The notes under the pieces were generated by a model, which was given only the letters and a program-made list of their open reading frames with translations, searched no databases and was not told where the DNA came from. From Mesorhizobium denitrificans (GTDB lineage: Bacteria > Pseudomonadota > Alphaproteobacteria > Rhizobiales > Rhizobiaceae), in NCBI RefSeq assembly GCF_003403035.1, contig NZ_QURN01000009.1:1-64000 (forward strand): a DNA stretch of 64,000 bases, written 5' to 3'. Positions 38,860 to 49,818 of this stretch are shown here, in pieces; the first letter of the stretch is position 1; each line of letters begins with the position of its first letter. The position numbers and the translations under genes are program-made.

Positions 38860-40746
38860 ATGACTGATCGTCCGATAGCGGCGAATGATTGGAAGCAGTC
38901 GGGGGTGACCACAACGGTCCTGATCCGACGTGCCCTGTTCGCACTTGTCGCCCTGCTCTCGCTGGGCGCGCTGTCTCTTGCTGCCTTGCCCTGGGTGGCT
39001 TCCACACAACTTGTCAGAAACCGCATCGCCATCGAACTCAGCGCCTGGAGCGGCTTTCGTGTGGCCATCGCCAGCACCCCGCAGATCGAGGTGTTCCCCA
39101 CCTTCAAGGCCGTGTTGGCTGGCGTAACGCTCTATCAGTGGGGCGATTGGGACAATCCCGCTGTTATCGAAGCAGAGCGCGTGGAAATCGACCTTTCCGC
39201 CCTTGATGCGCTCAACGGAAACGTATCCTTTTCCGACGTGAAGCTCATCAATCCTGTAGTCCGCCTTGGCTCAAATCCTGGCGAGCCGGGGCCGGAGTTT
39301 TTCACCTCCAGCGGGCGCATATCGCAGGCCGTCGATGCGGTTCGCGACCTGATAGCAGAAAACCCCGACAAGCCGGATTTCTCTCGCTTCCCGGCCACCC
39401 CATTCGGCACGGTCGAATTCTCCAATGGCCGCGTCGTGCGCATGGTCGATGGTCAGCAGCAGGATGTCGTCACCCGACTTTCCGGAAATGCCGCATGGCC
39501 TGCGCTGAACGCCAGCGGCAGTGTTTCATTGCGTGGCACATGGCGCGGCGAAGACGTTGCCGTAGACTTGTCGTCGGCCTCCCCGCTGGCTTTTTTCGCA
39601 GGTGGTGCAACCAGTATCAGCGCCAAGCTGAATTCAGAACCGCTCACCGCCTCTTATGAAGGCGAGTTTCGCAGCGCTGGTGCAGGGCGTTTGAATGGCG
39701 CGCTCAGCTTCGCCATTCCCTCCGTGCGCCGCGCGATTTCATGGACCGATGCAGGTATTTCCACCGGTTCGGCGATCGGTTCCATCCAGCTTCAGAGCAA
39801 GGTCGCGGGCGAGCGAGAAACGATAGACCTGCCGGAAGCAGTGCTAACTTTAGATGGCAGCGTGGGCAAAGGCACGTTGCATCTCAAATCCGGCGCGCGT
39901 CCCTCCATCAGCGGCCAGCTTGCTTTCGATACGCTCGACATCCAGTCTTTCGTGTCCTTATTCACGCCGCTTATGTCGTATGATCGCGTCGGCTCGGACC
40001 TTTCCGAAGGTTTGATCCACAAGGCGGATTTCGATCTGCAGCTTGCAGCGAAAAAGACCACGCTCGACGGCTCGGAGGTGGATAACGTCAAAGGTCACAT
40101 GACCGCGCAAAAAGGCCGCACGATTTTTGACGTTTCACAGGCTGACGGCTTTGGCGGAACGCTTGTCGGCGCGTTCACCATCGACCAAACGGGCGATACG
40201 CCGAAAACCGAAATCCGCATGGACGCCAAGGGAATTGACGGCGAAGCGTTCGGCGCTGCAACCGGCTTCCCCACAATTACCCCCAAGGCCAAGGGCGATG
40301 TCTCCTTCGCGTTGTCGGGCATAGGGCAATCGCTGGACACGATGCTGAACTATGCTGACGGCAACCTGTCGGCTCATTTCGGCAAGGGCGAGCTTGACGG
40401 CATAGACCTGACTGCCCTCGTCTCCAAAACCGCAGGCGGTGGCTTCTTCCCGCTGTCCGACATCGCGAGCGGAACGCTGGCCATCGACGCCGCCGATCTT
40501 GATGCAACCATCGTGCATGGTGTCGGGCGCATCCAGAAGGCGGAGATCCGCGCCGGTCCCCGCATCATCTTCCTGTCGGGCATTTTGCCTTATGCCGGGC
40601 GCGGCGTAGCGCTGTCCGGCACCATCGCGTCACGCGACAAGGTTTCGATCTTCAACCCCAATGGGCGCGAAGCGTCGTTCTTCGTCGGCGGCTCGTGGGA
40701 TGCGCCTTTCGTTTCCGCCGCGCTCCCACCGCAAACGCTGCAATAA
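38860..40746 (+). CDS. AsmA family protein
   Basis: 628 aa. One N-terminal membrane anchor (ALFALVALLSLGALSLAALPW) is followed by a long periplasmic beta-rich region and the C-terminal AsmA-like domain (GRGVALSGTIASRD...FFVGGSWDAPFV). AsmA-like proteins are linked to phospholipid transport to the outer membrane. The ATG at 38860 is preferred over the TTG two codons earlier; the ribosome site is weak in both. Its stop abuts the convergent potI stop with no base between. Confidence 0.85.
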   Translation: MTDRPIAANDWKQSGVTTTVLIRRALFALVALLSLGALSLAALPWVASTQLVRNRIAIELSAWSGFRVAIASTPQIEVFPTFKAVLAGVTLYQWGDWDNPAVIEAERVEIDLSALDALNGNVSFSDVKLINPVVRLGSNPGEPGPEFFTSSGRISQAVDAVRDLIAENPDKPDFSRFPATPFGTVEFSNGRVVRMVDGQQQDVVTRLSGNAAWPALNASGSVSLRGTWRGEDVAVDLSSASPLAFFAGGATSISAKLNSEPLTASYEGEFRSAGAGRLNGALSFAIPSVRRAISWTDAGISTGSAIGSIQLQSKVAGERETIDLPEAVLTLDGSVGKGTLHLKSGARPSISGQLAFDTLDIQSFVSLFTPLMSYDRVGSDLSEGLIHKADFDLQLAAKKTTLDGSEVDNVKGHMTAQKGRTIFDVSQADGFGGTLVGAFTIDQTGDTPKTEIRMDAKGIDGEAFGAATGFPTITPKAKGDVSFALSGIGQSLDTMLNYADGNLSAHFGKGELDGIDLTALVSKTAGGGFFPLSDIASGTLAIDAADLDATIVHGVGRIQKAEIRAGPRIIFLSGILPYAGRGVALSGTIASRDKVSIFNPNGREASFFVGGSWDAPFVSAALPPQTLQ

Positions 40747-41565
40747 TCAGCCGCGCTGAGCGGCCTGCTCATCCAGCTTGCGCTGCACCTCGCGCCGCTT
40801 ATTCACAATCGAAGCCGCAATAACGCCGACCGTCACGATAGCAATCAACAGCGTGCAGGCCGCGTTGATCTCCGGCGTCACACCAAGCCGCACCTGACTG
40901 TAGATCTTCATCGGCAGCGTGGTTGCTCCCGGTCCCGATGCGAAGCTCGCAATCACCAGATCGTCCAGCGAAAGCGTAAACGCCAGCATCCACCCCGACA
41001 CGATTGCGGGCAAAATCACCGGCAGCGTCACCGCGAAAAATGTCCGCACTGGCGTTGCGCCGAGGTCCATTGCGGCCTCCTCCAGCGAGCGGTCGAATGT
41101 CACCAGCCGCGACTGCACCACCACCGCAACAAAGCACATTGTGAAGGTGATGTGCGCCAGCGTCACGGTGAGGAATCCGCGATCCAGACCGATAGCCACA
41201 AACAGCAGCAGCAGCGAAAGGCCGGTGATCACTTCGGGCATAACCAGCGGCGCAAACACCATGCCGGAAAACAGCACGCGGCCACGAAACCGCGTGTAGC
41301 GGGTCAGCGCCAGCGCTGCCATCGTGCCGAGTATCGTCGCGAAGGTGGCGGACAGCACGCCCACGCGGATTGTTACCCAAGCCGCATCCATCAGGGCTTC
41401 GTTCTGAAACAGCGATACATACCATTTCGTGGAGAACCCGCCCCAGACCGTAACCAGCTTGGAGGCGTTGAACGAGAAGATGATGAGCAACACGATCGGC
41501 AGGTACAGGAAGGCAAAGCCCAGCACGATCGACGCGATATTGAAACGGGACCAGGTCGTATTCAT
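40747..41565 (-). CDS. potI: polyamine ABC transporter permease PotI
   Basis: 272-aa inner-membrane permease with six spans and the EAA loop LEEAAMDLGATPVRTFFAVTLP. Last gene of potFGHI, 1 bp after potH. Together with PotH it forms the channel for putrescine/spermidine. Confidence 0.93.
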   Translation of the reverse strand: MNTTWSRFNIASIVLGFAFLYLPIVLLIIFSFNASKLVTVWGGFSTKWYVSLFQNEALMDAAWVTIRVGVLSATFATILGTMAALALTRYTRFRGRVLFSGMVFAPLVMPEVITGLSLLLLFVAIGLDRGFLTVTLAHITFTMCFVAVVVQSRLVTFDRSLEEAAMDLGATPVRTFFAVTLPVILPAIVSGWMLAFTLSLDDLVIASFASGPGATTLPMKIYSQVRLGVTPEINAACTLLIAIVTVGVIAASIVNKRREVQRKLDEQAAQRG

Positions 41566-41566
41566 G

Positions 41567-42505
41567 TCAGCGCCCCTGCTCCTGTGCTTTTGCCTGCGCC
41601 TGCTGGAAGAACATGATCGGCACCACCAGAAGCAGCAGCAGGATCACCGCCACGGCAGATGAAACCGGCCAGTCTCGGTTCGAGTTGAACTCGTTCCACA
41701 GCGTCTTGCCGATCATCAGCGTTTCAGACCCGCCCAGAAGGTCGGGAATGACGAACTCGCCAACGGCGGGAATAAACACCAGCAAACACCCGGCCACCAC
41801 GCCGGGCAACGAAAGCGGGAAGGTGATTTTCCAGAACGCGCCGAGCGGTGGGCAACCAAGATCGTTCGCCGCCTCGATCAGCGTGTAATCCATCTTCTCC
41901 AGCGCCGAATAGAGCGGCAGCACCATAAACGGCAGATAGGAATAGACGATGCCGATATAGATCGCCCAATCCGTATTCAGAATAATCAGCGGCGAGTCGA
42001 TCAAGTTCAGCCACATCAGAAGCTGGTTCAGCAGACCCTCCGGCTTCAAAATGCCGATCCAGGCATAAACGCGGATCAGGAACGACGTCCAGAACGGCAG
42101 AATCACCAGCATCAGCAGGGTGGGCCGCAACGTCGCAGGCGCGCGCGCCATGCCGTAGGCAATCGGATAGCCGATCAGCAGTGTGAAGAAAGTCGCCACG
42201 GCCGCGATCACCACGCTGCGGATATAGGCGCGGTAATAGAGCGGGTCCTGCGTCAGCCACACATAATTGTCGAAGCTGAACGTATGCCATTTTGAAGCGA
42301 GGTCCGAAAATCCGTTTATGACCGGCGTGTATGGCGGCATCGAAATCGCGGTCGATGAGAGCGAAATCTTGAAGACGATGAAGAACGGAATCAGGAAGAA
42401 AAACAGCAGCCACGCATAGGGAACGAGGATCACCAGACGGCTGGTAATCGCCGAAATCAGATTATTCCCCGCCGGCCCTGCCGAAGCGGAAGCATTGTCA
42501 GCCAT
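41567..42505 (-). CDS. potH: polyamine ABC transporter permease PotH
   Basis: 312-aa permease, six spans after a polar N-terminus, with EAA loop LIEAANDLGCPPLGAFWKITFP. I start at the ATG at 42505 with GGAGC 7-8 nt upstream; the frame is open to 42550. Confidence 0.93.
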   Translation of the reverse strand: MADNASASAGPAGNNLISAITSRLVILVPYAWLLFFFLIPFFIVFKISLSSTAISMPPYTPVINGFSDLASKWHTFSFDNYVWLTQDPLYYRAYIRSVVIAAVATFFTLLIGYPIAYGMARAPATLRPTLLMLVILPFWTSFLIRVYAWIGILKPEGLLNQLLMWLNLIDSPLIILNTDWAIYIGIVYSYLPFMVLPLYSALEKMDYTLIEAANDLGCPPLGAFWKITFPLSLPGVVAGCLLVFIPAVGEFVIPDLLGGSETLMIGKTLWNEFNSNRDWPVSSAVAVILLLLLVVPIMFFQQAQAKAQEQGR

Positions 42506-42557
42506 GGTGATAGCTCCGTTCGTTTGCGTCGGGTGGGGTGAAGCCTTCAAGCATCAT

Positions 42558-43694
42558 TCACCTCGACAGCACGACGCCGGCGTTCGGCTCAAACGATATC
42601 CACGCCTGATCGCTCCAGCTCAGCGGGTCTTCCGCAATGCGCGAGCTGTTCATTGTCGCAGCTTTGACAATCTGCCCATCGCTGAGCTTGACGTGGAAAA
42701 TCGTCATGTCGCCCAGATAGGCAATGTCCCAGATTTCGCCTTGCATCGCATTGGTGCCTGCGGGCTTCTTCGACGAGACTTTGATCTTTTCAGGCCGGAT
42801 CGCGAACACCACATCCTTGCCCGCCGCCGCTTCACCGGCATTCACGACATTTATCTCGGCACCACTGCCGCCGACAATCGTCGCGGCCTCGCCGTTGCGG
42901 GCCTTTACCTTCCCTTCGAACATATTCACATTGCCAACGAAGTTCGCGACAAACTGCGATACCGGCGCTTCGTAAATCTCGGCTGGCGTCGCCACCTGCA
43001 TCACTTCGCCCTTATCGAGAATCGCAATGCGGTCGGCCATGGTCATGGCTTCTTCCTGATCGTGCGTCACAACAACGAATGTCAGGCCGAGGCTCTGCTG
43101 CAAATCCATCAGCTCGAACTGCGTTTCTTCGCGCAGCTTCTTGTCCAGCGCGCCCAGCGGCTCGTCCAGCAACAAGACCTTTGGCCGTTTTGCCACCGAC
43201 CGCGCCAGCGCGACGCGCTGCCTCTGGCCGCCTGAAAGCTGGTGCGGCTTGCGCTTTGCAAATTGCGTCAGCTTCACAAGTTTCAGCATGTCGGCAACGC
43301 GCGCGTCGATCTCCTGCTTCGGCATGCCGTCCTGCTTGAGACCGAAGGCGACGTTCTGCTCAACCGTCATATGCGGGAACAGCGCGTAAGACTGAAACAT
43401 CATGTTCACAGGTCGCTTGTAAGGCGGAATGCCGCGCAAGTCCTGACCGTCCAGCAAGATACGGCCCGATGTCGGCTCCTCGAATCCTGCGAGCATGCGC
43501 AGCAGCGTAGACTTGCCGCAGCCGGAGGCTCCCAACAGCGCAAAGAACTCACGCTCGAAAATGGACAGCGAGAGGTTGTTGACGGCGGTGAAATCGCCAA
43601 ATCGCTTCGTGATATTCTCAAAGACAATATATGGTTTGGCAGAAGGATCGGCCCACGGCGCGAAGCTTCGGCGAATGCTGCCCAGTGATTTCAT
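42558..43694 (-). CDS. potG: polyamine ABC transporter ATP-binding protein PotG
   Basis: 378 aa. Walker A GASGCGKSTLL (about 56-66), signature LSGGQRQRVALARS, Walker B LLLDEPLGAL, H-loop VVTHDQEEA and a C-terminal TOBE-type domain. It energises PotHI and is separated from potF by a hairpin that may reduce downstream expression. Confidence 0.94.
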   Translation of the reverse strand: MKSLGSIRRSFAPWADPSAKPYIVFENITKRFGDFTAVNNLSLSIFEREFFALLGASGCGKSTLLRMLAGFEEPTSGRILLDGQDLRGIPPYKRPVNMMFQSYALFPHMTVEQNVAFGLKQDGMPKQEIDARVADMLKLVKLTQFAKRKPHQLSGGQRQRVALARSVAKRPKVLLLDEPLGALDKKLREETQFELMDLQQSLGLTFVVVTHDQEEAMTMADRIAILDKGEVMQVATPAEIYEAPVSQFVANFVGNVNMFEGKVKARNGEAATIVGGSGAEINVVNAGEAAAGKDVVFAIRPEKIKVSSKKPAGTNAMQGEIWDIAYLGDMTIFHVKLSDGQIVKAATMNSSRIAEDPLSWSDQAWISFEPNAGVVLSR

Positions 43695-43718
43695 GACAGA
43701 ACCTTGGAGTTGAACCTG

Positions 43719-43743
43719 AAAGGCCCGGCAATGCCGGGCCTTT
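43719..43743 (-). terminator. intra-operon hairpin between potF and potG
   Basis: Perfect 11-bp stem AAAGGCCCGGC/GCCGGGCCTTT with a 3-nt loop and only three T afterwards on the minus strand. Partial termination here would explain more binding protein than ATPase, as is usual for ABC uptake systems. Confidence 0.7.
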
Positions 43744-43756
43744 GTTATGGTGTTGC

Positions 43757-44848
43757 TTATTGGCCGGTGGTGACCTTGGTCCAGAGCCGCGTTACCAAAC
43801 GCTGCTCTTTGGGCCCATAAGGCTGAACCGTATAAAGCTTCGACAAAGTGGCCTCATCGGGATAGATCGCCGGATCGTCCAGAATGTCCTTATCAATAAA
43901 TTGCTGCGAGGCCTTGTTGCCGTTCGCATAGTAAACATAGTTGCTGGCCTTGGCCGCCACTTCCGGCTTCATCATGTAGTTGATGAAGGCCAGCGCTTCG
44001 TCCACATGCGGCGCATCGGCAGGAATAGCGAACTGGTCGAACCACATTTCCGCGCCTTCCTTCGGAATCATGTACTGGACCTTCACGCCCTGATTGGCCT
44101 CTGCAGCTCGATCGCGTGCCTGAAACACGTCGCCTGACCAACCAATTGCAAGACAGATGTCACCATTGGCCAGCGCATTGATATATTCCGACGAATGGAA
44201 CTTCCGCACAAATGGACGAATCTTGAGAAGCAGTTCCTCAGCCTTGGCAAAGCTGTCGGCATCGCGCGCATTCGGGTCCAGACCCAGATAGTGCAGCGCT
44301 GCCGGAACGATGTCCTGCGATTGATCCAGAATATAGATTCCGCAATCCTTCAGCTTTTCGGCCTTTGCCGGATCGAAGACCACATCCCAGCTGTCGATCT
44401 TGTCGGTGCCGAGCGCAGCCTTCACCTTGTCGACATTGTAGCCAATGCCCGTGGTGCCCCACATGTAATTGACCGAATATTCATTGCCGGGATCGTACGC
44501 GGCGGTGCGCTCGGTAACCACATCCCACATGTTTGATAGGTTCGGCAGCTTCGACTTGTCGAGCTTCTGGAATACGCCCGCCTGAATCTGGCGCACGAGG
44601 AAGTGGCCGCTCGGCACAACCACGTCATAGCCGCTGCCGCCCGCGAGCAGCTTGGTTTCCAAAATTTCGTTCGAATCGAACACATCATAGACGACCTTGA
44701 TTCCGGTCTCCTTGGTGAAGTCCTCAAGAATCGAGGTGTCGATGTAATCCGACCAGTTATAGACGTTGACGACTTTGTCCTGGGCGCTCGCGCCAAAAGT
44801 CATGAGGGCGACCAGTGCGGCCGACAGACCAAGCTTGCTAGCGGTCAT
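43757..44848 (-). CDS. potF: polyamine ABC transporter substrate-binding protein PotF
   Basis: 363 aa with a signal peptide (residues 1-22, ...LMTFGASAQ). The mature part has VNVYNWSDYIDTSILEDFTKE, a mark of PotD/PotF proteins. It captures putrescine or spermidine in the periplasm; the exact preference is not readable. First gene of potFGHI. Its promoter should lie in 44849-44994, where nothing distinctive is seen. Confidence 0.94.
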   Translation of the reverse strand: MTASKLGLSAALVALMTFGASAQDKVVNVYNWSDYIDTSILEDFTKETGIKVVYDVFDSNEILETKLLAGGSGYDVVVPSGHFLVRQIQAGVFQKLDKSKLPNLSNMWDVVTERTAAYDPGNEYSVNYMWGTTGIGYNVDKVKAALGTDKIDSWDVVFDPAKAEKLKDCGIYILDQSQDIVPAALHYLGLDPNARDADSFAKAEELLLKIRPFVRKFHSSEYINALANGDICLAIGWSGDVFQARDRAAEANQGVKVQYMIPKEGAEMWFDQFAIPADAPHVDEALAFINYMMKPEVAAKASNYVYYANGNKASQQFIDKDILDDPAIYPDEATLSKLYTVQPYGPKEQRLVTRLWTKVTTGQ

Positions 44849-44994
44849 GCATTATCTCCGTGTTGACCCCGTTCCGGCTTTCTTGCCGCGGTACGGCGCA
44901 GCCGGATTAAAGCGAAGCTTATTAACGTTCCAAGCGGGCGACAAGCCGGAAAAGCATTCTTCTTCAAACAGACGTCGAGATTGGGCAATTGGCG

Positions 44995-45312
44995 TCAGCT
45001 AATTGCTTGAAGACCCTTGTTCTTAACCACGGTAAGCAGGCGCAAAGCCGGACCACCCGGCTTTTTAACACCGCGTTCCCAATCTGAAACGAGCCCCTTG
45101 CTCACATTCAGGTAGCGAGCAAAAACAGGCTGCGAAATATGCTCCCGCTCGCGAATCGCGCGAATTTCATCCGGCGAAAGCGTTTCGACAGCGGTCAGGC
45201 ACGCCTCATCGAACTCGCGCATGGTCTGCTTGTCGATCGCGCCAGATTCGTAAAAGCCTTCCATCATCTCATGGATGGCGGCCATCGCATCGCTCTTGTA
45301 TCCTTTAGCCAT
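44995..45312 (-). CDS. HTH antitoxin of a HigBA/RelE-like module
   Basis: 105 aa with a C-terminal HTH_3-type region (LSPDEIRAIREREHISQPVFARYLNV...LVSDWERGVKKP), as in HigA/NadS antitoxins. It follows the toxin gene by 41 bp, the toxin-first order of higBA. It likely binds its own promoter together with the toxin. Confidence 0.8.
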   Translation of the reverse strand: MAKGYKSDAMAAIHEMMEGFYESGAIDKQTMREFDEACLTAVETLSPDEIRAIREREHISQPVFARYLNVSKGLVSDWERGVKKPGGPALRLLTVVKNKGLQAIS

Positions 45313-45353
45313 CGCATTTCACCTCAAACATTCGGCGCGCTGCCACCTCAGCT

Positions 45354-45701
45354 TCAATGCGCATCCGTAAATCCAAGCACCAGCTTTGCAGCCTTCCTGA
45401 ATGCCGCGACTTCATAGTCTTCAAGATTCGCAATATCATTCTTGGCGAATCCAAACGCGAAAACGGCACGTGTCGGAGCCTTGAAGAAAATCAGCGTCCG
45501 ATAGCCTCCCGATTTTCCGCCGCCCGATCGCGCAACGCGCTGTTTGATCAAGCCTGCTCCAGGATCGGCATCTATCAACCCAAGTTCTGCCCGCTCTATC
45601 GCTTCGCTTAAGGTCCTGTCAGAAATCCCATGCTTTCGAGCGAATTTTTGAAACCCAGCACTTTCAAAAACTCTCAACCAGTCACCAATAAAGTATAACA
45701 C
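45354..45701 (-). CDS. RelE/HigB-like toxin
   Basis: 115 aa by the longest frame (GTG start). The core KQRVARSGGGKSGGYRTLIFF and VFAFGFAKNDIANLEDYE match RelE/ParE-superfamily mRNA-interferase-like toxins. The family usually begins around RVFESAGFQKFARK, so a TTG at 45677 may be the true start; the ribosome site does not decide. Upstream there are only 13 bp to the end of the EamA gene, so the promoter may lie inside that gene. Confidence 0.75.
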   Translation of the reverse strand: MLYFIGDWLRVFESAGFQKFARKHGISDRTLSEAIERAELGLIDADPGAGLIKQRVARSGGGKSGGYRTLIFFKAPTRAVFAFGFAKNDIANLEDYEVAAFRKAAKLVLGFTDAH

Positions 45702-45714
45702 TGGGAATTACACT

Positions 45715-46644
45715 TTAAGCCTGCCGTGAAGCGCCGGGCCGCCTGAACTGCAGCAGAACATGGCCGAGCAGCGCCGCAACCACGATGGCGCCGCCGATCA
45801 GCGCGCGTTGCGATGGTTCCTCCCCATGGATCAGCCAGACCCATACCGGCCCAAGTATCGGCTCGAAACAGCCGATCAGCGCGGCATAGGCGGCGGCGAT
45901 CAGGCGAGCGCCCATCGCGAAGCAAACCATGCCGAGCCCTAGATTGATGACGCCGAAAGCAAACAGATACGCCGCATCAACTGCGCTGGTGTGCAATGTG
46001 CTGACCTGCGTTGCTGCGAATGCGCACGCCAATGCCGTGCCCAGACATGTCGCCGGCGTCATGCGCACATGGGAATAGTGCCTCGTAATGACCGTTGCTG
46101 TTGCGAACACGCAGGCGATCAGCATCGCCAGACCGTCGCCAATCGGTGAGGCTTCTCCCCCGATGCTCTCCGAAACCATCACGCCCACACCTATGATCAC
46201 CGCAAAAATGGCGACCCAGGTCAGGCCGGAAACCCTCTCGCGAAAGAATGTCCATCCAAACAGCGCGGCCAGCAGCGGCACGCCCGCCTGTATCAACAGC
46301 ACGTTCGCGACGGTCGTATAACTCAGCGCAATCACAAAGCAGGTCGAAGCAATCGCGAAACAGACCGAAACGGCATAGCCCGGCACGCCCATTGTGCGAA
46401 AGGCACGCCACGCGCCATGCCAGCCGTCGCGAAGAACGATAAAGGCGAAAATACATATCGACGCCCAAAACGACCGCCAAAACACCACTGTCCAGCTATC
46501 GGGCGTCTCGATAAAGCGCGCTATCGTGCCGCCTAAACTCCAGAACAGGGCGGAGAGGAACACCAGCAGCATGCCCGCGCGGCGCTCATTCGCGCCATGA
46601 TAGGAATTATCCGTAAGGCTTGGGCCGGCGGCAGCGTTCGTCAT
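45715..46644 (-). CDS. EamA/DMT superfamily transporter
   Basis: 309 aa, about ten spans in two EamA halves (SALFWSLGGTIARFIETPDSW; AVDAAYLFAFGVINLGLGMV). Second member of this superfamily in the window, not closely similar to the one at 23692. Substrate unknown. It stands between the ScfR-type regulator and the toxin gene. Confidence 0.87.
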   Translation of the reverse strand: MTNAAAGPSLTDNSYHGANERRAGMLLVFLSALFWSLGGTIARFIETPDSWTVVFWRSFWASICIFAFIVLRDGWHGAWRAFRTMGVPGYAVSVCFAIASTCFVIALSYTTVANVLLIQAGVPLLAALFGWTFFRERVSGLTWVAIFAVIIGVGVMVSESIGGEASPIGDGLAMLIACVFATATVITRHYSHVRMTPATCLGTALACAFAATQVSTLHTSAVDAAYLFAFGVINLGLGMVCFAMGARLIAAAYAALIGCFEPILGPVWVWLIHGEEPSQRALIGGAIVVAALLGHVLLQFRRPGASRQA

Positions 46645-46755
46645 GCTGTTTCATTTCTTGGAATGGTCGTTCGCATTTTGCGCGCTCACGCAATCCGCCT
46701 ATTCAAGAAGTTGCGTATATGCGTGATCCAGCACGTCGCGTCTATTGGCGCAGAA

Positions 46756-48204
46756 TTACTGAAAATCGAACGCGCTCAGCCCTGTCACCATTTCGTCCAG
46801 CCCGAGCGGCCGCGTGACCGGTGGTTCGGCGCGGGCAAGACAGCCCGGTCGCTCGCACAAACGACATGCCGGCCCGACCGGCGTTGCCCCCACCTGTCCG
46901 GCCCGCGCGGTGCCTCCCAGTGGCGGGGCGGGCAGCGCGGCGCTGTACACAATTTCATCTTTGAAACCGATGTCGCAGCCCAGCAGCAGCGCTGTCCGGC
47001 GCGGGCGTTCGGCAAATGAGCCTTGCGGCCCTTCGAGCGTTCGGGAAATGGTTAGAAATTCCGCGCCGTCCGGCATTTCTACGGCCTCGACAAAAATCTG
47101 TCCCGGCGAACCGAATGCCGCATGGACAGAGAGCTTCGGACAGCCTCCGCCGAACCGGCTTTGCGGAAATCCCTGACTGCCGCCCTTGCGAAAGCGATGC
47201 CCCGCATTGTCCACTTCCAGCATGAAAAACGGCACGCCGCTTGTGCCGGGTCGCTGCAACATGGTCAGCCTGTTCGCGGCCTGCTCAAACGAAACGCCGA
47301 AGCGCGAACGCAGCACGTCGATGTCGTACCTGCCCCGCACCGCCGCTGCATGAAACGCCGCATAGGGCATCATCAGCGCGTGCGCCGCATATCGCCCAAG
47401 CTCAAAACGAGCCAACCGCCGCGCCTCATCCGACGACAGTTTCAGCGCCTGAATTTCGCCTGCTACCGCCACCTGCATCCTGATAAGGCAGGCCTCCATA
47501 GCAACCTCGCGCAACTGGTCGAATGGCGACAGTCTCTCCGAGATAAACAGCCGTTGCGAATGTCGGTCATAGCGACGCCGCCAGTTCGGCATTGTCGCCA
47601 CCGGTAGCACCTTGACCACGATTCCGTATTCGCGCTTCAGCCAGCCTTTCAGCGCACTAAACAGATCGTCACCCGGATCGAGCAGCCGCGTGAATGCCTC
47701 TGCCTCCTCCTCAATGTTCGGATAATGATTGGCCCGACGCTCAAATACATCGCGCACTTCATCGATGGGCAGGCGCGCCGACGACAGCGTGGTCGCATGG
47801 CCTTCGCGCGCCATTATCTCCGAGAGATCGGAAAGCCTGTCCGCCTGCTCGCGATAGGCCCGAAACAGTTTTATCATCGCCGCCGCTGCGTTGGGTGCGG
47901 CTTCCACCACCTCGACCAATTCCTGATCGCCAGGTAATTCCCCCGACAAAAGCGGATCGGAAAAAACTTCCTTCAGTGCGGCAATCGAACTCTTTGCCTC
48001 ACCCTGCAATTCCGACGGTTCGACATTATAAGTCGAAGCCAGTTTCAGGATGAGTTGCACCGTCAGCGGTCGCTGATTGCGCTCGATGAGGTTGAGATAA
48101 GACGGCGAAATGCCGAGCCCTTCCGCCATTGCCGTTTGCGTCAGGCCCTTCGCGTTGCGTATCCGGCGAATGCGCGGCCCGGCAAATATCTTCTGCTCAG
48201 CCAT
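46756..48204 (-). CDS. ScfR-type short-chain fatty acyl transcriptional regulator
   Basis: 482 aa. N-terminal XRE HTH (GPRIRRIRNAKGLTQTAMAEGLGISPSYLNLIERNQRP), a middle IrrE/ImmA-like region without an intact zinc-protease motif, and a C-terminal DUF2083 part with a Cys cluster ACRLCERPGC. This family (RamB/PrpC/PccR/ScfR group) controls acetate, propionate and glyoxylate genes. It is divergent from aceA, the expected target. Six TGTAAA motifs sit right at its own start, suggesting autoregulation. Confidence 0.88.
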   Translation of the reverse strand: MAEQKIFAGPRIRRIRNAKGLTQTAMAEGLGISPSYLNLIERNQRPLTVQLILKLASTYNVEPSELQGEAKSSIAALKEVFSDPLLSGELPGDQELVEVVEAAPNAAAAMIKLFRAYREQADRLSDLSEIMAREGHATTLSSARLPIDEVRDVFERRANHYPNIEEEAEAFTRLLDPGDDLFSALKGWLKREYGIVVKVLPVATMPNWRRRYDRHSQRLFISERLSPFDQLREVAMEACLIRMQVAVAGEIQALKLSSDEARRLARFELGRYAAHALMMPYAAFHAAAVRGRYDIDVLRSRFGVSFEQAANRLTMLQRPGTSGVPFFMLEVDNAGHRFRKGGSQGFPQSRFGGGCPKLSVHAAFGSPGQIFVEAVEMPDGAEFLTISRTLEGPQGSFAERPRRTALLLGCDIGFKDEIVYSAALPAPPLGGTARAGQVGATPVGPACRLCERPGCLARAEPPVTRPLGLDEMVTGLSAFDFQ

Positions 48205-48205
48205 A

Positions 48206-48276
48206 TTTACACTTCTTTACAGGCTTGACCGCTGCATTTACAGCGATCTGATTTTTACATATTTTACAAATTTACA
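48206..48276. promoter_or_regulatory. cluster of six TTTACA (TGTAAA) repeats in the scfR-aceA divergent region
   Basis: TTTACA on the plus strand begins at 48206, 48216, 48237, 48254, 48263 and 48271, so most lie about one or two helical turns apart. A single copy in opposite orientation (TGTAAA, 48368) lies 80 bp before aceA. The first repeat is 2 nt from the regulator start codon. This is a likely binding array for the ScfR-type protein. Confidence 0.6.
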
Positions 48277-48447
48277 CACCATTCCAGTCAATCACAACAC
48301 AGATTTTCTCTAAACATTCCCTGTAATTCCTGAAAATGCTCGCGTTTCTTTCGCGGTGCAATGTAAACGTAGTCACAGGATTGAAGTGCGGTTTCTCCCA
48401 AGCCTCACTTTGCCATCAAAAAAACTGGATTTATCGGAGTTGTCGCA

Positions 48448-49737
<1,290 letters not shown>

Positions 49738-49818
49738 CATCGCTGGCGCGCCGGGAATGCGCGGAGGAAACAGTTCCCGGCGCCACCCATTTAACCCAGC
49801 ATACCAAGGGAGAACGAC

